Notes: generated by a model not told the origin, from the sequence alone. Shown: positions 46,453-55,748, counted from the stretch's first letter. The stretch: 64,000 nt of DNA from CAWIMX01 sp963837345 (GCA_963837345.1 CAWIMX010000001.1:1426001-1490000); one strand, 5' to 3'. A program made the numbers and translations.

Positions 46453-46743
46453 CTACGTCTTCTTCTTCTTTTTGAACCGTGCCCGCGGATCACGGTGCGC
46501 GCCGCCGGGTCGCCAGTCCCTTCCCCGCGGCTCGGCGCGAGTCGGTCGCGTCTTTCGCGCGGCGGCCTGCTGGGCCTCCGGGGACTCCCACAGCCGGCCC
46601 TGCGAGAACCATTTCATGACGATGTCGGTGTTCGTGCGTTTGAGCTGGGTGAAGGTCGGCATCAGCTCGTCGCGCTCGCGGGCGCGGAACGCCGTGGGCC
46701 CGCCGTCGATGAGGATGGTCCAGTATGCGAAGCGTGGCGGCAT
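46453..46743 (-). CDS. Small conserved hypothetical protein with basic tail
   Basis: 96 residues from the ATG at 46743, two bases behind the stop of the NtrC-type regulator. The N-terminal half is well formed (PRFAYWTILIDGGPTAFRAR, ELMPTFTQLKRTNTDIVMKWF, GRLWESPEAQQAAAR) and the C-terminal half is Arg/Lys-rich, ending in RFKKKKKT. I do not recognise a named family. The basic end suggests RNA, DNA or ribosome binding. The tight spacing means it is translated with the regulator. Confidence 0.65.
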   Translation of the reverse strand: MPPRFAYWTILIDGGPTAFRARERDELMPTFTQLKRTNTDIVMKWFSQGRLWESPEAQQAAARKTRPTRAEPRGRDWRPGGAHRDPRARFKKKKKT

Positions 46744-46745
46744 GG

Positions 46746-48124
46746 TCAGGCACCCATGCGCTTGAGCTTTTCGACCAGCGTCGTCCGCTTCAGTCCGAGG
46801 AGTCGGGCGGCCCGTCCCTTGTTGCCGCCCGTCCGCTCGAGGGAACGGTTGATCGAGATCGCGCTCGAGATTGGTCACGAGCGCCGGCAGGTCGAGCCCT
46901 TCCTGCGGCAGGCCCACCATCCACGTTTGAGGGGCCTGCTCGGCCTCCTGCACCTCTGCGGGCAGATCGCCGACGTCGATTTGCCCGCGCGCGCCGCCGA
47001 ACGCCGACGCGCGCTCGATCGCGTTTTCGAGCTGTCGCACGTTGCCGGGCCAGGAATAGGCCATCAGACGGCGCATCGCTTCCTGCGACACCACGGTATT
47101 CGCGGCGGGCCCCGCCAGATATTTTTCGAGGAAATGCTGCACGAGGAGCGCGATGTCTTCGCGCCGCTCGCGCAGGGCGGGCAGACGGACGGGAATCACG
47201 TTCAGACGATAGTACAGATCCTCGCGAAAGCTCCCTTCGGCCACCATGCGGCCGAGGTCGCTGTTCGTTGCGGCAATCACGCGAACGTCGACTTTCGTCG
47301 TGTGCGATTCGCCGACGCGTTCGAACTCCCGCTCCTGCAGCACGCGCAGCAGCTTCATCTGCAGCGCCGGGCTCATCGTCCCCACTTCGTCGAGGAACAG
47401 CGTGCCCTTGTGCGCCTGCTCGAGCCGCCCCTGCCGGTTCCCGACCGCGCCGGTGAACGCGCCACGCACGTGCCCGAAGATCTCGGCTTCGAGCAGCGTC
47501 TCGGGAATCGCGCTGCAGTTCAGCGCGACGAAGCGATTGCCGCGCCGCGGACTGTTCTGGTGGATGGCGCGCGCCACGATTTCCTTGCCCGGTACCGGTT
47601 TCGCCGGTGATGAGGATCGTGCTCACCGTGGGCGCCACCGTCTCGAGCAGCTCGAACAGCTTCTTCATCGCGCCGCTCTTGCCGATGATGCCGGTGAAGC
47701 TGTAGCGCTCGTCGAGCTGCGCGCGCAGGTACGCGTTTTCCGATTTCAACCGCCGCTGCTCGAGCGCCGCCTCGAGCGTGTGCACCAGCTCGTCGATCTG
47801 GAACGGCTTGCTCACGAAATCCCACGCGCCGCGCCGGATCACTTCGACGGCGTCTTTGACCGTGCCATAGCCCGTCACGACGATCGCGATGATGTCGGGA
47901 TACAGCTGGCGCGCCTCGTCGATCACCGTCGACCCGCTGACGTCCGGCAGCCGCAGGTCGGTGACGATCACGTCGAACGCAAAGTCGGCGAGCTTCTCGA
48001 GCGCGTCCTGGGCCGAGACCGCCTGCTCCACGACGAAGCCGCGGTCGGCCAGCTGCTCGGCGATGACGTCGCGCAGCGCCGCCTCGTCTTCGACGAGCAG
48101 TAGATGTCGTGAGCCGTCAGCCAT
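46746..48124 (-). CDS. NtrC-type response regulator, two frameshifts
   Basis: About 458 residues after removal of two single extra bases (near 47590, GGG for GG in the P-loop GETGTGKE, and near 46862). Domains: receiver (LLLVEDEAALRDV, acceptor Asp in VIVTDLRLPDVSG, Lys in FVSKPF), AAA+ with GAFTGA, LDEVGTM and FREDLYYRLNVIPV, and a normal Fis-type HTH ending in GGNKGRAARLLGLKRTTLVEKLKRMG. It is a complete sigma-54-dependent regulator apart from the frame breaks. No partner kinase is adjacent; the hybrid kinase at 50000 is the nearest candidate. Both breaks fall in strongly conserved stretches. Confidence 0.88.
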
Positions 48125-48256
48125 TTAGAACGCGCCAATATTTTGACGAGATGGCCCGGCCAGGTCCAGCCCTTTCTGAGTCTCCTGACGGGACTCCCTG
48201 AATCCCTAAACCCTTCACGCCAAGGCACCGATACACATCCCCGGAGGCACACAAAG

Positions 48257-48481
48257 GTGGAACGGAAGACGATCTCCATCATGAAAGCGTGCGAGCTGGT
48301 GGGCGTGAGCCGGCGCACGATCTACAACTGGCTCTCCGCGGGCAAGATCGAATACGTCCGCACCGCGGGCGGATCGGTCAGGATCTTCGTGGACACGCTG
48401 TGGCGCGACCCGAAAGACACCGACCGCCCGGCCGCCGTCGCGCCGGCGTGGCAGACCGAGGAACGCAGTCATCGGGCGTAG
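48257..48481 (+). CDS. Excisionase/MerR-type HTH protein
   Basis: 74 residues from the GTG at 48257, ten bases behind GGAGG at 48242-48246. TISIMKACELVGVSRRTIYNWLSAGKIEYVRTAGGSVRIFVDTLWR is the winged-helix of the HTH_17 (excisionase-like) family, which binds DNA with the RRTIYNW recognition helix and GGSVRI wing. No phage or integron gene is nearby, so it is probably a regulator rather than an excisionase. It diverges from the NtrC-type gene and may control it. Confidence 0.82.
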   Translation: MERKTISIMKACELVGVSRRTIYNWLSAGKIEYVRTAGGSVRIFVDTLWRDPKDTDRPAAVAPAWQTEERSHRA

Positions 48482-48522
48482 ATCGGTGCCCGTCGGCCGG
48501 GCACGGTTCGCGCGGCACACCG

Positions 48523-48723
48523 ATGGACCAGGCGCCCGACCTGCGTCTCCTCTTTCACCAGCTGAATAACCAGCTCGGCGTCATCCTCGCCCACGCGGAA
48601 CTGCTCGAAGCCAAAGCCGGCGACGACGCGTTCCGCGCGCGCGCGGCCCTGCTGGTGGCCAAGGCGCTCGACGCCCTGACCACCGCGCGTGAAATCCGAT
48701 CGCACACCCTCCCCAATTCGTGA
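48523..48723 (+). CDS. Free-standing DHp-like histidine peptide
   Basis: 66 residues from the ATG at 48523, 41 bases behind the HTH gene. The sequence LRLLFHQLNNQLGVILAHAELLEAK is the H-box of a histidine kinase dimerisation domain: His12, Asn15, Asn16 and the following hydrophobic pattern. The rest forms a second helix (FRARAALLVAKALDALTTAREI). There is no ATPase domain and no further frame that could add one; the stop at 48721-48723 is clean. It could work as a phosphotransfer module or as a kinase decoy. Family knowledge covers the H-box only; the isolated form is unusual. Confidence 0.65.
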   Translation: MDQAPDLRLLFHQLNNQLGVILAHAELLEAKAGDDAFRARAALLVAKALDALTTAREIRSHTLPNS

Positions 48724-48758
48724 TTTGCCCTCAGAACTGTAATTCCACAGCCAATTTC

Positions 48759-48788
48759 TTGACAACGGGACGCCGCTTTTCGTCACAT
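48759..48788 (+). promoter_or_regulatory. Possible -35/-10 promoter of the sigma-factor gene
   Basis: TTGACA (48759-48764) and a weak TCACAT (48783-48788) are 18 bases apart, in the 290-base gap before the FliA-type gene. Two further TTGACG strings occur at 48791 and 48810. The -35 box is perfect but the -10 is poor, so this is a tentative call. Confidence 0.35.
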
Positions 48789-49013
48789 TCTTGACGACTT
48801 GATGGGCGTTTGACGTGCAGTCTGGCCCTCGTGTTCGAATTCAGAAGCTTCAGGTAACTCACTGATTCCTAACGTGTTTCACTGACGGATCCGGGTGGGG
48901 TTGTGCCGCTTTGGGACGTCGCCGCATGAGTTGGTACCAGCGTTGCGATACGGCGCAGTGCTACGCGCGATTGCGCGGCCGCCCAGCGGGCGTTGTTCTA
49001 CAGGAGATTCTGA

Positions 49014-49949
49014 ATGCGCGCTCAGCCTGTTACCGCCAGCCAGAACCGCCGGATCGTGGCCGGCCTGCCCTTCGTCGAGGCTCTCGCGCGGCGCATGGCC
49101 GCGTCGATGCCCCACTCGATCGACATCGGCGATCTCGTGCAGGATGGCGTGCTCGGGCTGATTGACGCCGCGCACCGCTTCGATGCCGATCGCGGCATCA
49201 AGTTCGAGACGTTCGCCGAACGCCGCGTGCGGGGCGCGATGATCGACGCGCTGCGGCGCGACGCCTGGCCACGCGGCGTTCGCCGGCAGCGCCGCGAGCT
49301 CGAAGCCGCGCGCGAAGCCCTGCGTCGCGAGCTCGGACACGAGCCGTCGATGGCCGACCTTGCCGCACGCGTCGGCTCCGACGAAAAGAAATTGAGCCGC
49401 ACGATCGTCCGGATCAACACCATCGAATCCACGTCGCCGCTCGCCAGCGGCGAGCACCTCGACGAAAGTTCGCTGCCCGCCGCGCTCGTCCCCTCCGAAC
49501 CCGACGCCCCCGACTCCGCCTATGAAAAGACCGAGACCCGCGACCGCGTGCGCGCCGCCATCGCGTCGCTGCCGCCGCGCGAGCGCAAGGTCATCGGCCT
49601 CTACTACTACGGCGAAGTCACGATGAAGCAGATCGGCGCCGAGATCGGCGTGAACGAATCGCGCGTCTCGCAGCTCCACGCGCGCGCGATTCGGCGGCTG
49701 CGCGATTCGCTCGGCGACATGGGAGCGACCGAGGTGGCGGAGATGCGGAAAGCGCTGCTCGAGTTCGCGAGCCGCAAGCCGAAAATGCTCAAGGCCGAGC
49801 TCCCGGCGCACGAGGAGAATCAGCAGGCGCCGACCCGGTCGGTCGTGCTCCCGTACAAGGCCCGGGCCACCCAGACGCCGGCGCGCGGCGTTCGCAAGGC
49901 GAAGAAGGCGGCCGTCGCCGCCCGGCAGGCCATCGCCATCGCCCGATAG
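49014..49949 (+). CDS. FliA/WhiG-type RNA polymerase sigma factor
   Basis: 311 residues with AGGAGA just before the ATG. Region 2 is VEALARRMAASMPHSIDIGDLVQDGVLGLIDAAHRFDADRGIKFETFAERRVRGAMIDALRR, region 3 GHEPSMADLAARVGSDEKKL, and region 4 PPRERKVIGLYYYGEVTMKQIGAEIGVNESRVSQLHARAIRRLR. All fit sigma-28-like factors for flagellar, stress or development genes. A tail of about 70 residues beyond region 4 is Ala/Lys/Arg-rich (AKKAAVAARQAIAIAR), like a histone-type extension. No flagellar gene is near, so the regulon is unknown. The gene ends at a strong hairpin. Confidence 0.92.
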   Translation: MRAQPVTASQNRRIVAGLPFVEALARRMAASMPHSIDIGDLVQDGVLGLIDAAHRFDADRGIKFETFAERRVRGAMIDALRRDAWPRGVRRQRRELEAAREALRRELGHEPSMADLAARVGSDEKKLSRTIVRINTIESTSPLASGEHLDESSLPAALVPSEPDAPDSAYEKTETRDRVRAAIASLPPRERKVIGLYYYGEVTMKQIGAEIGVNESRVSQLHARAIRRLRDSLGDMGATEVAEMRKALLEFASRKPKMLKAELPAHEENQQAPTRSVVLPYKARATQTPARGVRKAKKAAVAARQAIAIAR

Positions 49950-49964
49950 CCATAACGTCTTTCA

Positions 49965-49996
49965 GGCGTGCCACCCCGACGCGGGGGTGGCACGCC
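49965..49996. terminator. Bidirectional hairpin between sigma factor and kinase
   Basis: GGCGTGCCACCCC (49965-49977) pairs over 13 bp with GGGGTGGCACGCC (49984-49996) around a six-base loop. It lies exactly between two convergent genes, 15 bases after the sigma-factor stop. No long T run follows, so it may act as a transcript end block or be aided by Rho. Confidence 0.7.
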
Positions 49997-49999
49997 GAC

Positions 50000-51531
50000 C
50001 TACCCGGCCAGCCCGTCCTCGACCGCCTTCAGCAGATCAGCCAGCCGGAACGGCTTCGCCAGCCACTTGCACCCGCTCTCCTCGAAGAAGGCGCCGGCAT
50101 CGCCGCCGGCGACGTCGCCCGTCACGAACAGGATGCGCCTGGCGAGCCGCGGCGCCACCTGGGTGAGCGTGCGGTGGAAGGCCATGCCGTCGAGCCGCGG
50201 CATCTTCAGGTCGCACACCACGAAATCGAACGGCTGCTTGTCGATGGCCGCGAGGGCATCCTGCCCGTCCAGCGCATGCTCGACCACGTACCCGGCGTCC
50301 CGCAGCGCATCGGCGACGGCCGAGGCCAGCGCCGTCTCGTCTTCCACCAGGAGCACCGCGGCGCCCGCCACCGCGGCCGCCCGTTTGGGGGCACGCGCGC
50401 GACGGGGCGCGGCGTCGACCGCGGGTGCGCCGGTCACGGGCAGCTCCACGTAGAACGACGTCCCCTGGGCGCCCGAGTCGACATGGATGCGTCCGCCGTG
50501 CTCCTGGATGATCGCGTACGCCACGGTGAGGCCGAGCCCGGTCCCCTGTCCGACGTCTTTCGTCGTGAAGAACGGGTCGAAGATCTTCGACTGCACGTCG
50601 CCGGGAATGCCCGGGCCGTCGTCGTTGATTTCGAGCGTGACGACCCCCTCGTCCGGATCGTGCCAGGTGCGGACCACGAGCACGCCGCGGCCGTGGGCCG
50701 ACAGCATCGCCTGCTCGGCGTTGATGACCAGGTTCAGAAGGACCTGCTGGAGCTGGTGTCCATCGGCGAAGACCTGCGGCAGCCCGGCGGCGAGGGCGTC
50801 GATGACGGCGATGTTCGACACGCGCTGGTCGTAGGCGCGGAGCGCCAGCGTGTCGCGCGCCACCTGGTTCACGTCCACCATCATGCGCGTCGTCTGCCGT
50901 TTGCGGGCGAACGTCAGCAGGCTGCGGACGATGCTTCGCCGCGCGCTCCGATTCGGCGAGGATGGTCTCCAGGCCCCGCCGCGTCTGCTCGTCGAGCGCC
51001 GGACGATCGGAGAGCCGCTCCGACCAGCTGAGGATCGTCGCCAGCGGGTTGTTCAGCTCGTGCGCGACGCCGGAGATCGTCTGGCCGAGCGCCGCCATCT
51101 TCTCGGCCTGCAGCAGCTGGTGGTACAGGTTGCGCGTTTCATCGTCGAGCTTCTTGCGTTCGCTGACGTCGCGCACGAGCGCTTCGAGGCGCAGGCTGCC
51201 GTCGGCCGCCGGGGTGTCGGCGCGGGCCGTGATCTCCACCCACACCGGAGTGTCGTCGGCGCGGCGCAGGCGCAGCAGATAGTCGGTGACCGAGCCGTCG
51301 CTCGACAGGCGTTCGCGAAGCGCGGCGCGCGCCTGCGGATCGATGAACCGATCGGCGATCGAAGGGACGCACCTTTCCCTCCGGCGTCTCGCTGCCGTGG
51401 CCGAAAATCAGCTTGAGGTGCGGGTTCGCGGCGATCGTCGACGTGCCGTCGGCCTCGAGCGTCCCGATGTACACGCCTTCGTGGAGCGCTTCGAACAGCC
51501 GCGCGAAGGCTGCCGCACGGCGGTCTGACAC
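50000..51531 (-). CDS. Hybrid PAS histidine kinase with receiver, two frameshifts
   Basis: About 510 residues once two extra bases (near 51370 and 50936) are removed. Order: PAS domain (LFEALHEGVYIGTLEADG to RLEALVRDVSERK), HisKA with VAHELNNPLATILSW (acceptor His), HATPase with N box QVLLNLVINAEQAM, NDDGPGIP, FFTTKDVGQGTGLGLTVAY, then a C-terminal receiver (VLLVEDETALASAV, VCDLKMPRLDGMAF). No membrane segment, so it senses a cytoplasmic signal. The receiver makes it suited to a phosphorelay. Conserved motifs read across both breaks. It ends next to the hairpin shared with the sigma-factor gene. Confidence 0.9.
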
Positions 51532-51558
51532 GGGGAGATTATAGAGAATTCGTGCCGG

Positions 51559-51585
51559 GATTAGGGATTGGGGATTGGGGATTGA
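51559..51585. repeat. Short tandem GGGATTGGGGATT repeat
   Basis: Four near copies of GGATTNG in tandem, upstream of the kinase gene. A simple repeat with no sign of function. Confidence 0.5.
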
Positions 51586-51664
51586 AGGTGGCGACTGACG
51601 CCGGCCCGTAACCCGGGACTCCGCGCGGGCATCGCTTGGGCTACGGCCCCTTGCCGTGGAGCCG

Positions 51665-51805
51665 GCTGAGCTGGCCTATGCAATAACGGCGAGTTTCCCT
51701 TGGCGCGAGCGGTTGCCCTCACCGCCCAGATGCGCCGGGCGGCTGTATCCCTGCCTTCACACATGGCCGAAGGCAGCAGACACAGCCGAGCTGGCTATCG
51801 AGCGA
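51665..51805 (+). pseudogene. Remnant of a four-helix-bundle (23S rRNA IVS-type) protein
   Basis: In one frame ELAYAITASFPWRER and in the next frame ALTAQMRRAAVSLPSHMAEGSRHS follow directly. Together they match the well-known start of four-helix-bundle proteins (S23/IVS family), with the break explained by one missing base. The match then fades before the usual end of the family (the SLAELETQ helix), and no start codon or full second half is visible. It is a truncated remnant on the plus strand in the 324-base gap between the kinase and the PCYCGC protein. The rest of the gap is GC-rich and unassigned. Confidence 0.6.
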
Positions 51806-51855
51806 GACGGAGGATTGCGGGATTGCGCTGGGGGAACACGCCCCGCATCCCGAGA

Positions 51856-52443
51856 CTAGTCCGGCATCGGCGTCGGCGTGCGATAGGTATCGCGGCCGGC
51901 CCATTCCTTGTCGACGGCGGTGCGGATGTCCTTCACCGACGCGCCGGAGGCATACATCTGGGCCGACCGGGTCGCCACGTCGATGCACACGGCGCACTCC
52001 ATGCCGTGGTCGTTCCACTCGATGACGTCGCCATTCGCGTCGCGCGCGGCGACGAAGCAATCCTCGTTGCCGCGGTGGCCGGTGCGATCGCAGCCGCAGA
52101 AGCACGGCACGTAGCTCGACACCTCGGGATGCTCGGCGGCGAACTTGTACGCGGCGCGAATCACGTCGGGCGAGCGCGACAGCTGGTAGCCGGGGAAATC
52201 GAGGGGCGGCAGGTTCTCCTGCGGGTGCGGCCCGAGCCGGGCCGCGGCGGGCACGCCCGCGACGGGTGCGGCCTGCGCCGCGGCGTCCCCCGGGGCGTTG
52301 CTGCTCCTGAAAGCGAGCACCCCGATGGCGAGGACCGCGACGACAAGGCCACCGACCACGAGCGGCGTGAACGGACCGGACGACTGGTTCGGCGGCTCAC
52401 CCGGCGGGGGAGCCTGGCGTTTGGCGGATGATTTTCGACCCAT
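51856..52443 (-). CDS. PCYCGC-type membrane protein
   Basis: 195 residues. After a basic start and one membrane helix (PLVVGGLVVAVLAIGVLAF) comes a linker rich in Ala and Pro, then the C-terminal domain with SYVPCFCGCDRTGHRGNEDCFV and MECAVCIDVATRSAQMYASGASV. The P-C-F-C-G-C string with two more Cys pairs fits the PCYCGC-motif family, possibly binding a metal such as copper or iron, on the outer face of the membrane. It diverges from the EamA gene. Function is not established for the family. Confidence 0.82.
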   Translation of the reverse strand: MGRKSSAKRQAPPPGEPPNQSSGPFTPLVVGGLVVAVLAIGVLAFRSSNAPGDAAAQAAPVAGVPAAARLGPHPQENLPPLDFPGYQLSRSPDVIRAAYKFAAEHPEVSSYVPCFCGCDRTGHRGNEDCFVAARDANGDVIEWNDHGMECAVCIDVATRSAQMYASGASVKDIRTAVDKEWAGRDTYRTPTPMPD

Positions 52444-52522
52444 TGGCGTATTTTACCTCTCTGCCGCCGCCGCACTGAAGGCTGTTAGATTCTACTATGC
52501 GCCTGGTGCCAGCCGTCGTCGC

Positions 52523-53419
52523 GTGACCCCCCCTCGCCGCGCCTATCTCGCCTTCCTCGTCATTTGTATCGTCTGGAGCACGACGTACCTCGCCATCCGC
52601 ATCGCGCTCGAAACGATCCCGCCGTTTCCGATGGGCGCGCTGCGCTGGACGACGGCCGGCGCCGTGCTCGTCACGGTCCTGCGCGCGCGGGGCGAGCCGC
52701 TCCCTGCACGCCGGTCGTGGGGATCGCTCGCCATGTTCGGCAGCCTGCTGATCGCCGTGGCGAACGGCGGCGTCCTCATCGCCGAGCGTACGGTGCCGAG
52801 CGGCCTCACCGCCGTGCTCGCCGCCATTTCGCCGTTCTGGATGGTCGGCCTCGACGCCGCGATGCCGAGCGGCGAGCCGCTCACAGCCCGCCGTATGGCA
52901 GGCCTGCTCGTCGGTTTCTCGGGAGTCGTTCTGCTCGTCTGGCCGGAAATCCAGCTCGGCGGCGCCGCCGTGGCGACTGGCGTCGCGGCCACGCAGGTGG
53001 CCTGTGCGGGCTGGGCAACCGGCTCGATTCTGTCGCGTCGCCGGGGCCGGACGTCGGCCGTGGCCGAAAACGTGCTGATGACGGCCGCGGTGGAGATGCT
53101 GTTCGGCGGCCTGCTGTTCACGGCTGCCGCGAGCGTCACGGGCCAGTGGCGCGACACCACCTTCACGACGCGCACGCTCGGCGCCCTCGTCTATCTCACC
53201 GCAGCCGGGTCGATCGCCGGGTTCAGCGCGTACGGATACGCGCTCAAGCACCTGCCGATCTCGACGGTATCCCTGTACGCGTACGTGAACCCGGTGCTCG
53301 CCGTCTGCCTGGGTACGCTCGTCCTGGGAGAAGCCTTCACCCCGCGCATCGCCGTCGCCGCGGCCGTCGTCCTGGCGGGGATCGCCATCGTGCGGCGATC
53401 GACGACGGCCCGGGTGTAG
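52523..53419 (+). CDS. EamA-family drug/metabolite transporter
   Basis: 298 residues from the GTG at 52523. Ten hydrophobic helices in two halves, each with the EamA layout: YLAFLVICIVWSTTYLAIRIALETIPPFPMGALRW at the start, and VAATQVACAGWATGSILSRRR at the start of the second half. LPISTVSLYAYVNPVLAVCLGTLVLGEAF is the family end signature. It should export a small metabolite by an antiport or uniport mechanism. The stop is three bases from the convergent FabZ-like stop. Confidence 0.88.
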   Translation: MTPPRRAYLAFLVICIVWSTTYLAIRIALETIPPFPMGALRWTTAGAVLVTVLRARGEPLPARRSWGSLAMFGSLLIAVANGGVLIAERTVPSGLTAVLAAISPFWMVGLDAAMPSGEPLTARRMAGLLVGFSGVVLLVWPEIQLGGAAVATGVAATQVACAGWATGSILSRRRGRTSAVAENVLMTAAVEMLFGGLLFTAAASVTGQWRDTTFTTRTLGALVYLTAAGSIAGFSAYGYALKHLPISTVSLYAYVNPVLAVCLGTLVLGEAFTPRIAVAAAVVLAGIAIVRRSTTARV

Positions 53420-53421
53420 CG

Positions 53422-53874
53422 TCAGGGGCGCTTGGAGTTTTCGAGGGCGAACGTCATCGTGCCCTCGACGACTACCCGGCCGTCCACGCGCGCGATGCCC
53501 TTCAGGATGCCCATGCGGCTCCGCAGGCGAACGACGGTCGCCTCGATTTCCACGACGTCGCCCGGCCGCACCGGATGCCGGTACCGAACTTTCTTGATAC
53601 CCATGAAATACGGGAGCCGCTGATGGTTCTCGGGCTTGGCGAGGATGAGCACGGCCCCCACCTGCGCGATGGCCTCGGTGAGGATGGTGGGCGGCAGCAC
53701 GGGCGACGCGGTGCCGACGCCCGACAGGTACCGCTCGTTCAGCGACACGTTCTTGATGCCGACGATGCGCTTGTCGATTTCGAACTCGGTGATCCGGTCC
53801 ACCAGGAGAAACGGGTAGCGGTGGGGCAGGATCTGTTCGATGGCGGCGTGGTCGAGGGGCAGCGTCAGGTTCAT
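53422..53874 (-). CDS. FabZ-like hotdog dehydratase lacking the GHFPG motif
   Basis: 150 residues from the ATG at 53874. IEQILPHRYPFLLVDRI and IKNVSLNE are FabZ signatures, and LTEAIAQVGAVL holds the conserved Glu (E67). The central GHFPG segment with the catalytic His is replaced by GVGTAS, so normal dehydration of 3-hydroxyacyl-ACP is doubtful. The rest (MGIKKVRYRHPVRPGDVVEIEATV) is well conserved. It may act on another acyl-ACP or as a structural partner. It diverges from the GAF/PP2C gene and converges with the EamA gene. Confidence 0.8.
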   Translation of the reverse strand: MNLTLPLDHAAIEQILPHRYPFLLVDRITEFEIDKRIVGIKNVSLNERYLSGVGTASPVLPPTILTEAIAQVGAVLILAKPENHQRLPYFMGIKKVRYRHPVRPGDVVEIEATVVRLRSRMGILKGIARVDGRVVVEGTMTFALENSKRP

Positions 53875-53947
53875 ATCGGACGGAACCAGTATACTTTCTT
53901 GCTGTCCGCCCGCCTGTGCCAAGGCTGCGGCGTTCAGGTCCTGTTCC

Positions 53948-55748
53948 GTGGCCGACACACCATCGCCCTCGCCTGCCGTTTCGCCGATCACCCTCCAGGG
54001 GCCAGCGCGCGCGCGCGAACTGGTCATGACCCTGTTCGAGCTCGGCCGGGAAGTGACGTCCGTGCTCGATCTCGACGAGCTGCTGGCCAAGATGCCGCAG
54101 CTGATCGCGCGAATCACCCGGTTCCACGCGTTCGCCGTCTACCTGCTCGACCCGGCCGCCGGGGAGCTCTCGATCGCCTACTCGGTGGGCTATCCCGAGC
54201 ACGTCGCCCGATCGCTCCGCCTGAAGGTGGGAACGGGTCTGGTCGGAACCGCGGCGGCCGAAGGCCGGCCGCTCCTCGTGAACGACGTGCACGTCGGATC
54301 CCCGCTATGTGGAAGCCGTGCCCGGATCGGCCGCCGAGCTGGTCGTGCCGCTCAGGCGGAAGGGCCGGGTGATCGGCGCGCTGAACCTGCTGGCCGACAC
54401 GCCCGGGCAGTTCACCGACGTGGACGAGGCGATGCTCCGGCAGTTCGGTGCGCACGTCGCGATCGCGATTGAGAACGCGCGGCTGTTCGAGCACGAGCGG
54501 GAGTACACGGCGACGCTCGAGACGCTCGCCGAGATCGCGCGCGAGTTCGGCGCGATTCTCCAGCTCGACGAGCTGCTCCGGCGGATCGCGAACCTGACGC
54601 GCCGCCTGATCGACTACCGCACGTTCGGCATTCTCCTGCTGAACGACGCCACGAAGGAGCTCGAGATGAAAGTCGCCGTCCGCTACGGCGACCAGGTGAC
54701 GGTGCCGCGCGTGAAGCTCGGTTGCGGCATCGTCGGGCAGGCCGCGCTCGAGAAGGTTCCCATCGTCGTGCCCGACGTCGCGGCCGATCCCCGCTACATC
54801 AAGATCGTCGAGGACGCGCGGTCGGAGCTCGTGATCCCGCTGCTCGTGCAGGACCGGTGCATCGGTGTGTTCGATCTCGAAAGCCCGGAGCTCGACGCGT
54901 TCAGCAAGCGGCACGTCGAAATCCTCACGCTGCTGGCGAGCCAGGCAGCCGTGTCGATCGAGAATGCGCGCCTCTACGAGACGATTCACGCGAACGAAGT
55001 GCGCCTCGAGAAAGAGGTGCGTTTCGCGCAGCGCGTGCAGGCCGCGCTGCTGCCCCTGGAGCTGCCGAAGCGGATCAAGGGCGTGGACGTGGCCGCCCGC
55101 TTCACGCCGGCGCGCGAGCTGGGCGGCGATCTGTACGACTTCCTCTCGCCCGAATCGAGCGGCCTGATCGTGGCCGTGGGCGACGTGTCGGGGAAGGGCG
55201 TGCCCGCGGCGCTCTACAGCGCGTTCGTCGGCGAGCTGGTCCGTTCCCGAACGTTCCGGCGCCGCTACACGCTCGAGCGCTCGAGCCCGTCCGGCGTCCT
55301 GTCGTCGATGAACACCATCCTGCACGGCCGCCAGCTCGAGGAGTACTACTGCACGCTCTGCTATGCGGCCTTCGACTTCAAGCGTCGCACGGTGATCATC
55401 GCCAACTCGGGCCTGCCGTATCCGATCCGCTGCAGCGGCGACACGGTGAGCCAGGTGGAGCTTCCCGGTGTGCCGCTCGGCTCGTTCGCCGGCTCGACGT
55501 ACGACGAGCTCGCCTTCGATCTGTCGTTGAACGATGTGTTCGTGTTCTGCACCGACGGCGTGTTCGAGGCCGTCGACCCTGCCGGTCGCGAGTTCGGTGC
55601 TACGCGCCTGGCCGACGCCGTGCGCGCGGCGCGGGACGGCTCGGCTCAGGAGATCGTCGAGGCCGTGGTGGCCGCCGTCCACGAATTCCGCGGCTCGGCT
55701 CCTTCCGGCGACGACATGACGACCGTCGCGGTCAAGATCACCGCATAG
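53948..55748 (+). CDS. GAF-GAF-PP2C phosphatase (RsbU-like), one frameshift
   Basis: About 600 residues from the GTG at 53948, after removal of one extra G near 54296 (GTCGGATCC where GTCGATCC is expected, giving VHVDPRYVEAVPGS). A first GAF domain (MTLFELGREVTSVLDLDELLAKMPQLI) and a second (LAEIAREFGAILQLDELLRRIANL) are followed by a coiled-coil linker with the VRFAQRVQAALLPLELPK signature and the SpoIIE-type PP2C domain (ELGGDLYDF, VGDVSGKGVPAALYSA, FVFCTDGVFEA, GDDMTTVAVKI). It should dephosphorylate an anti-sigma-antagonist or similar in the partner-switch system. The likely target pathway may include the FliA-type sigma factor, but no anti-sigma gene is seen. Confidence 0.88.

Noticed and set aside
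46090..48124. Separate second sigma-54 regulator in another frame
   Set aside because: Conserved segments from the two frames join into one normal NtrC-type protein if one extra base is removed at each break.
48257..48481. Phage or integrative-element excisionase
   Set aside because: No integrase, attachment site or other mobile gene is visible nearby; the family also includes regulators.
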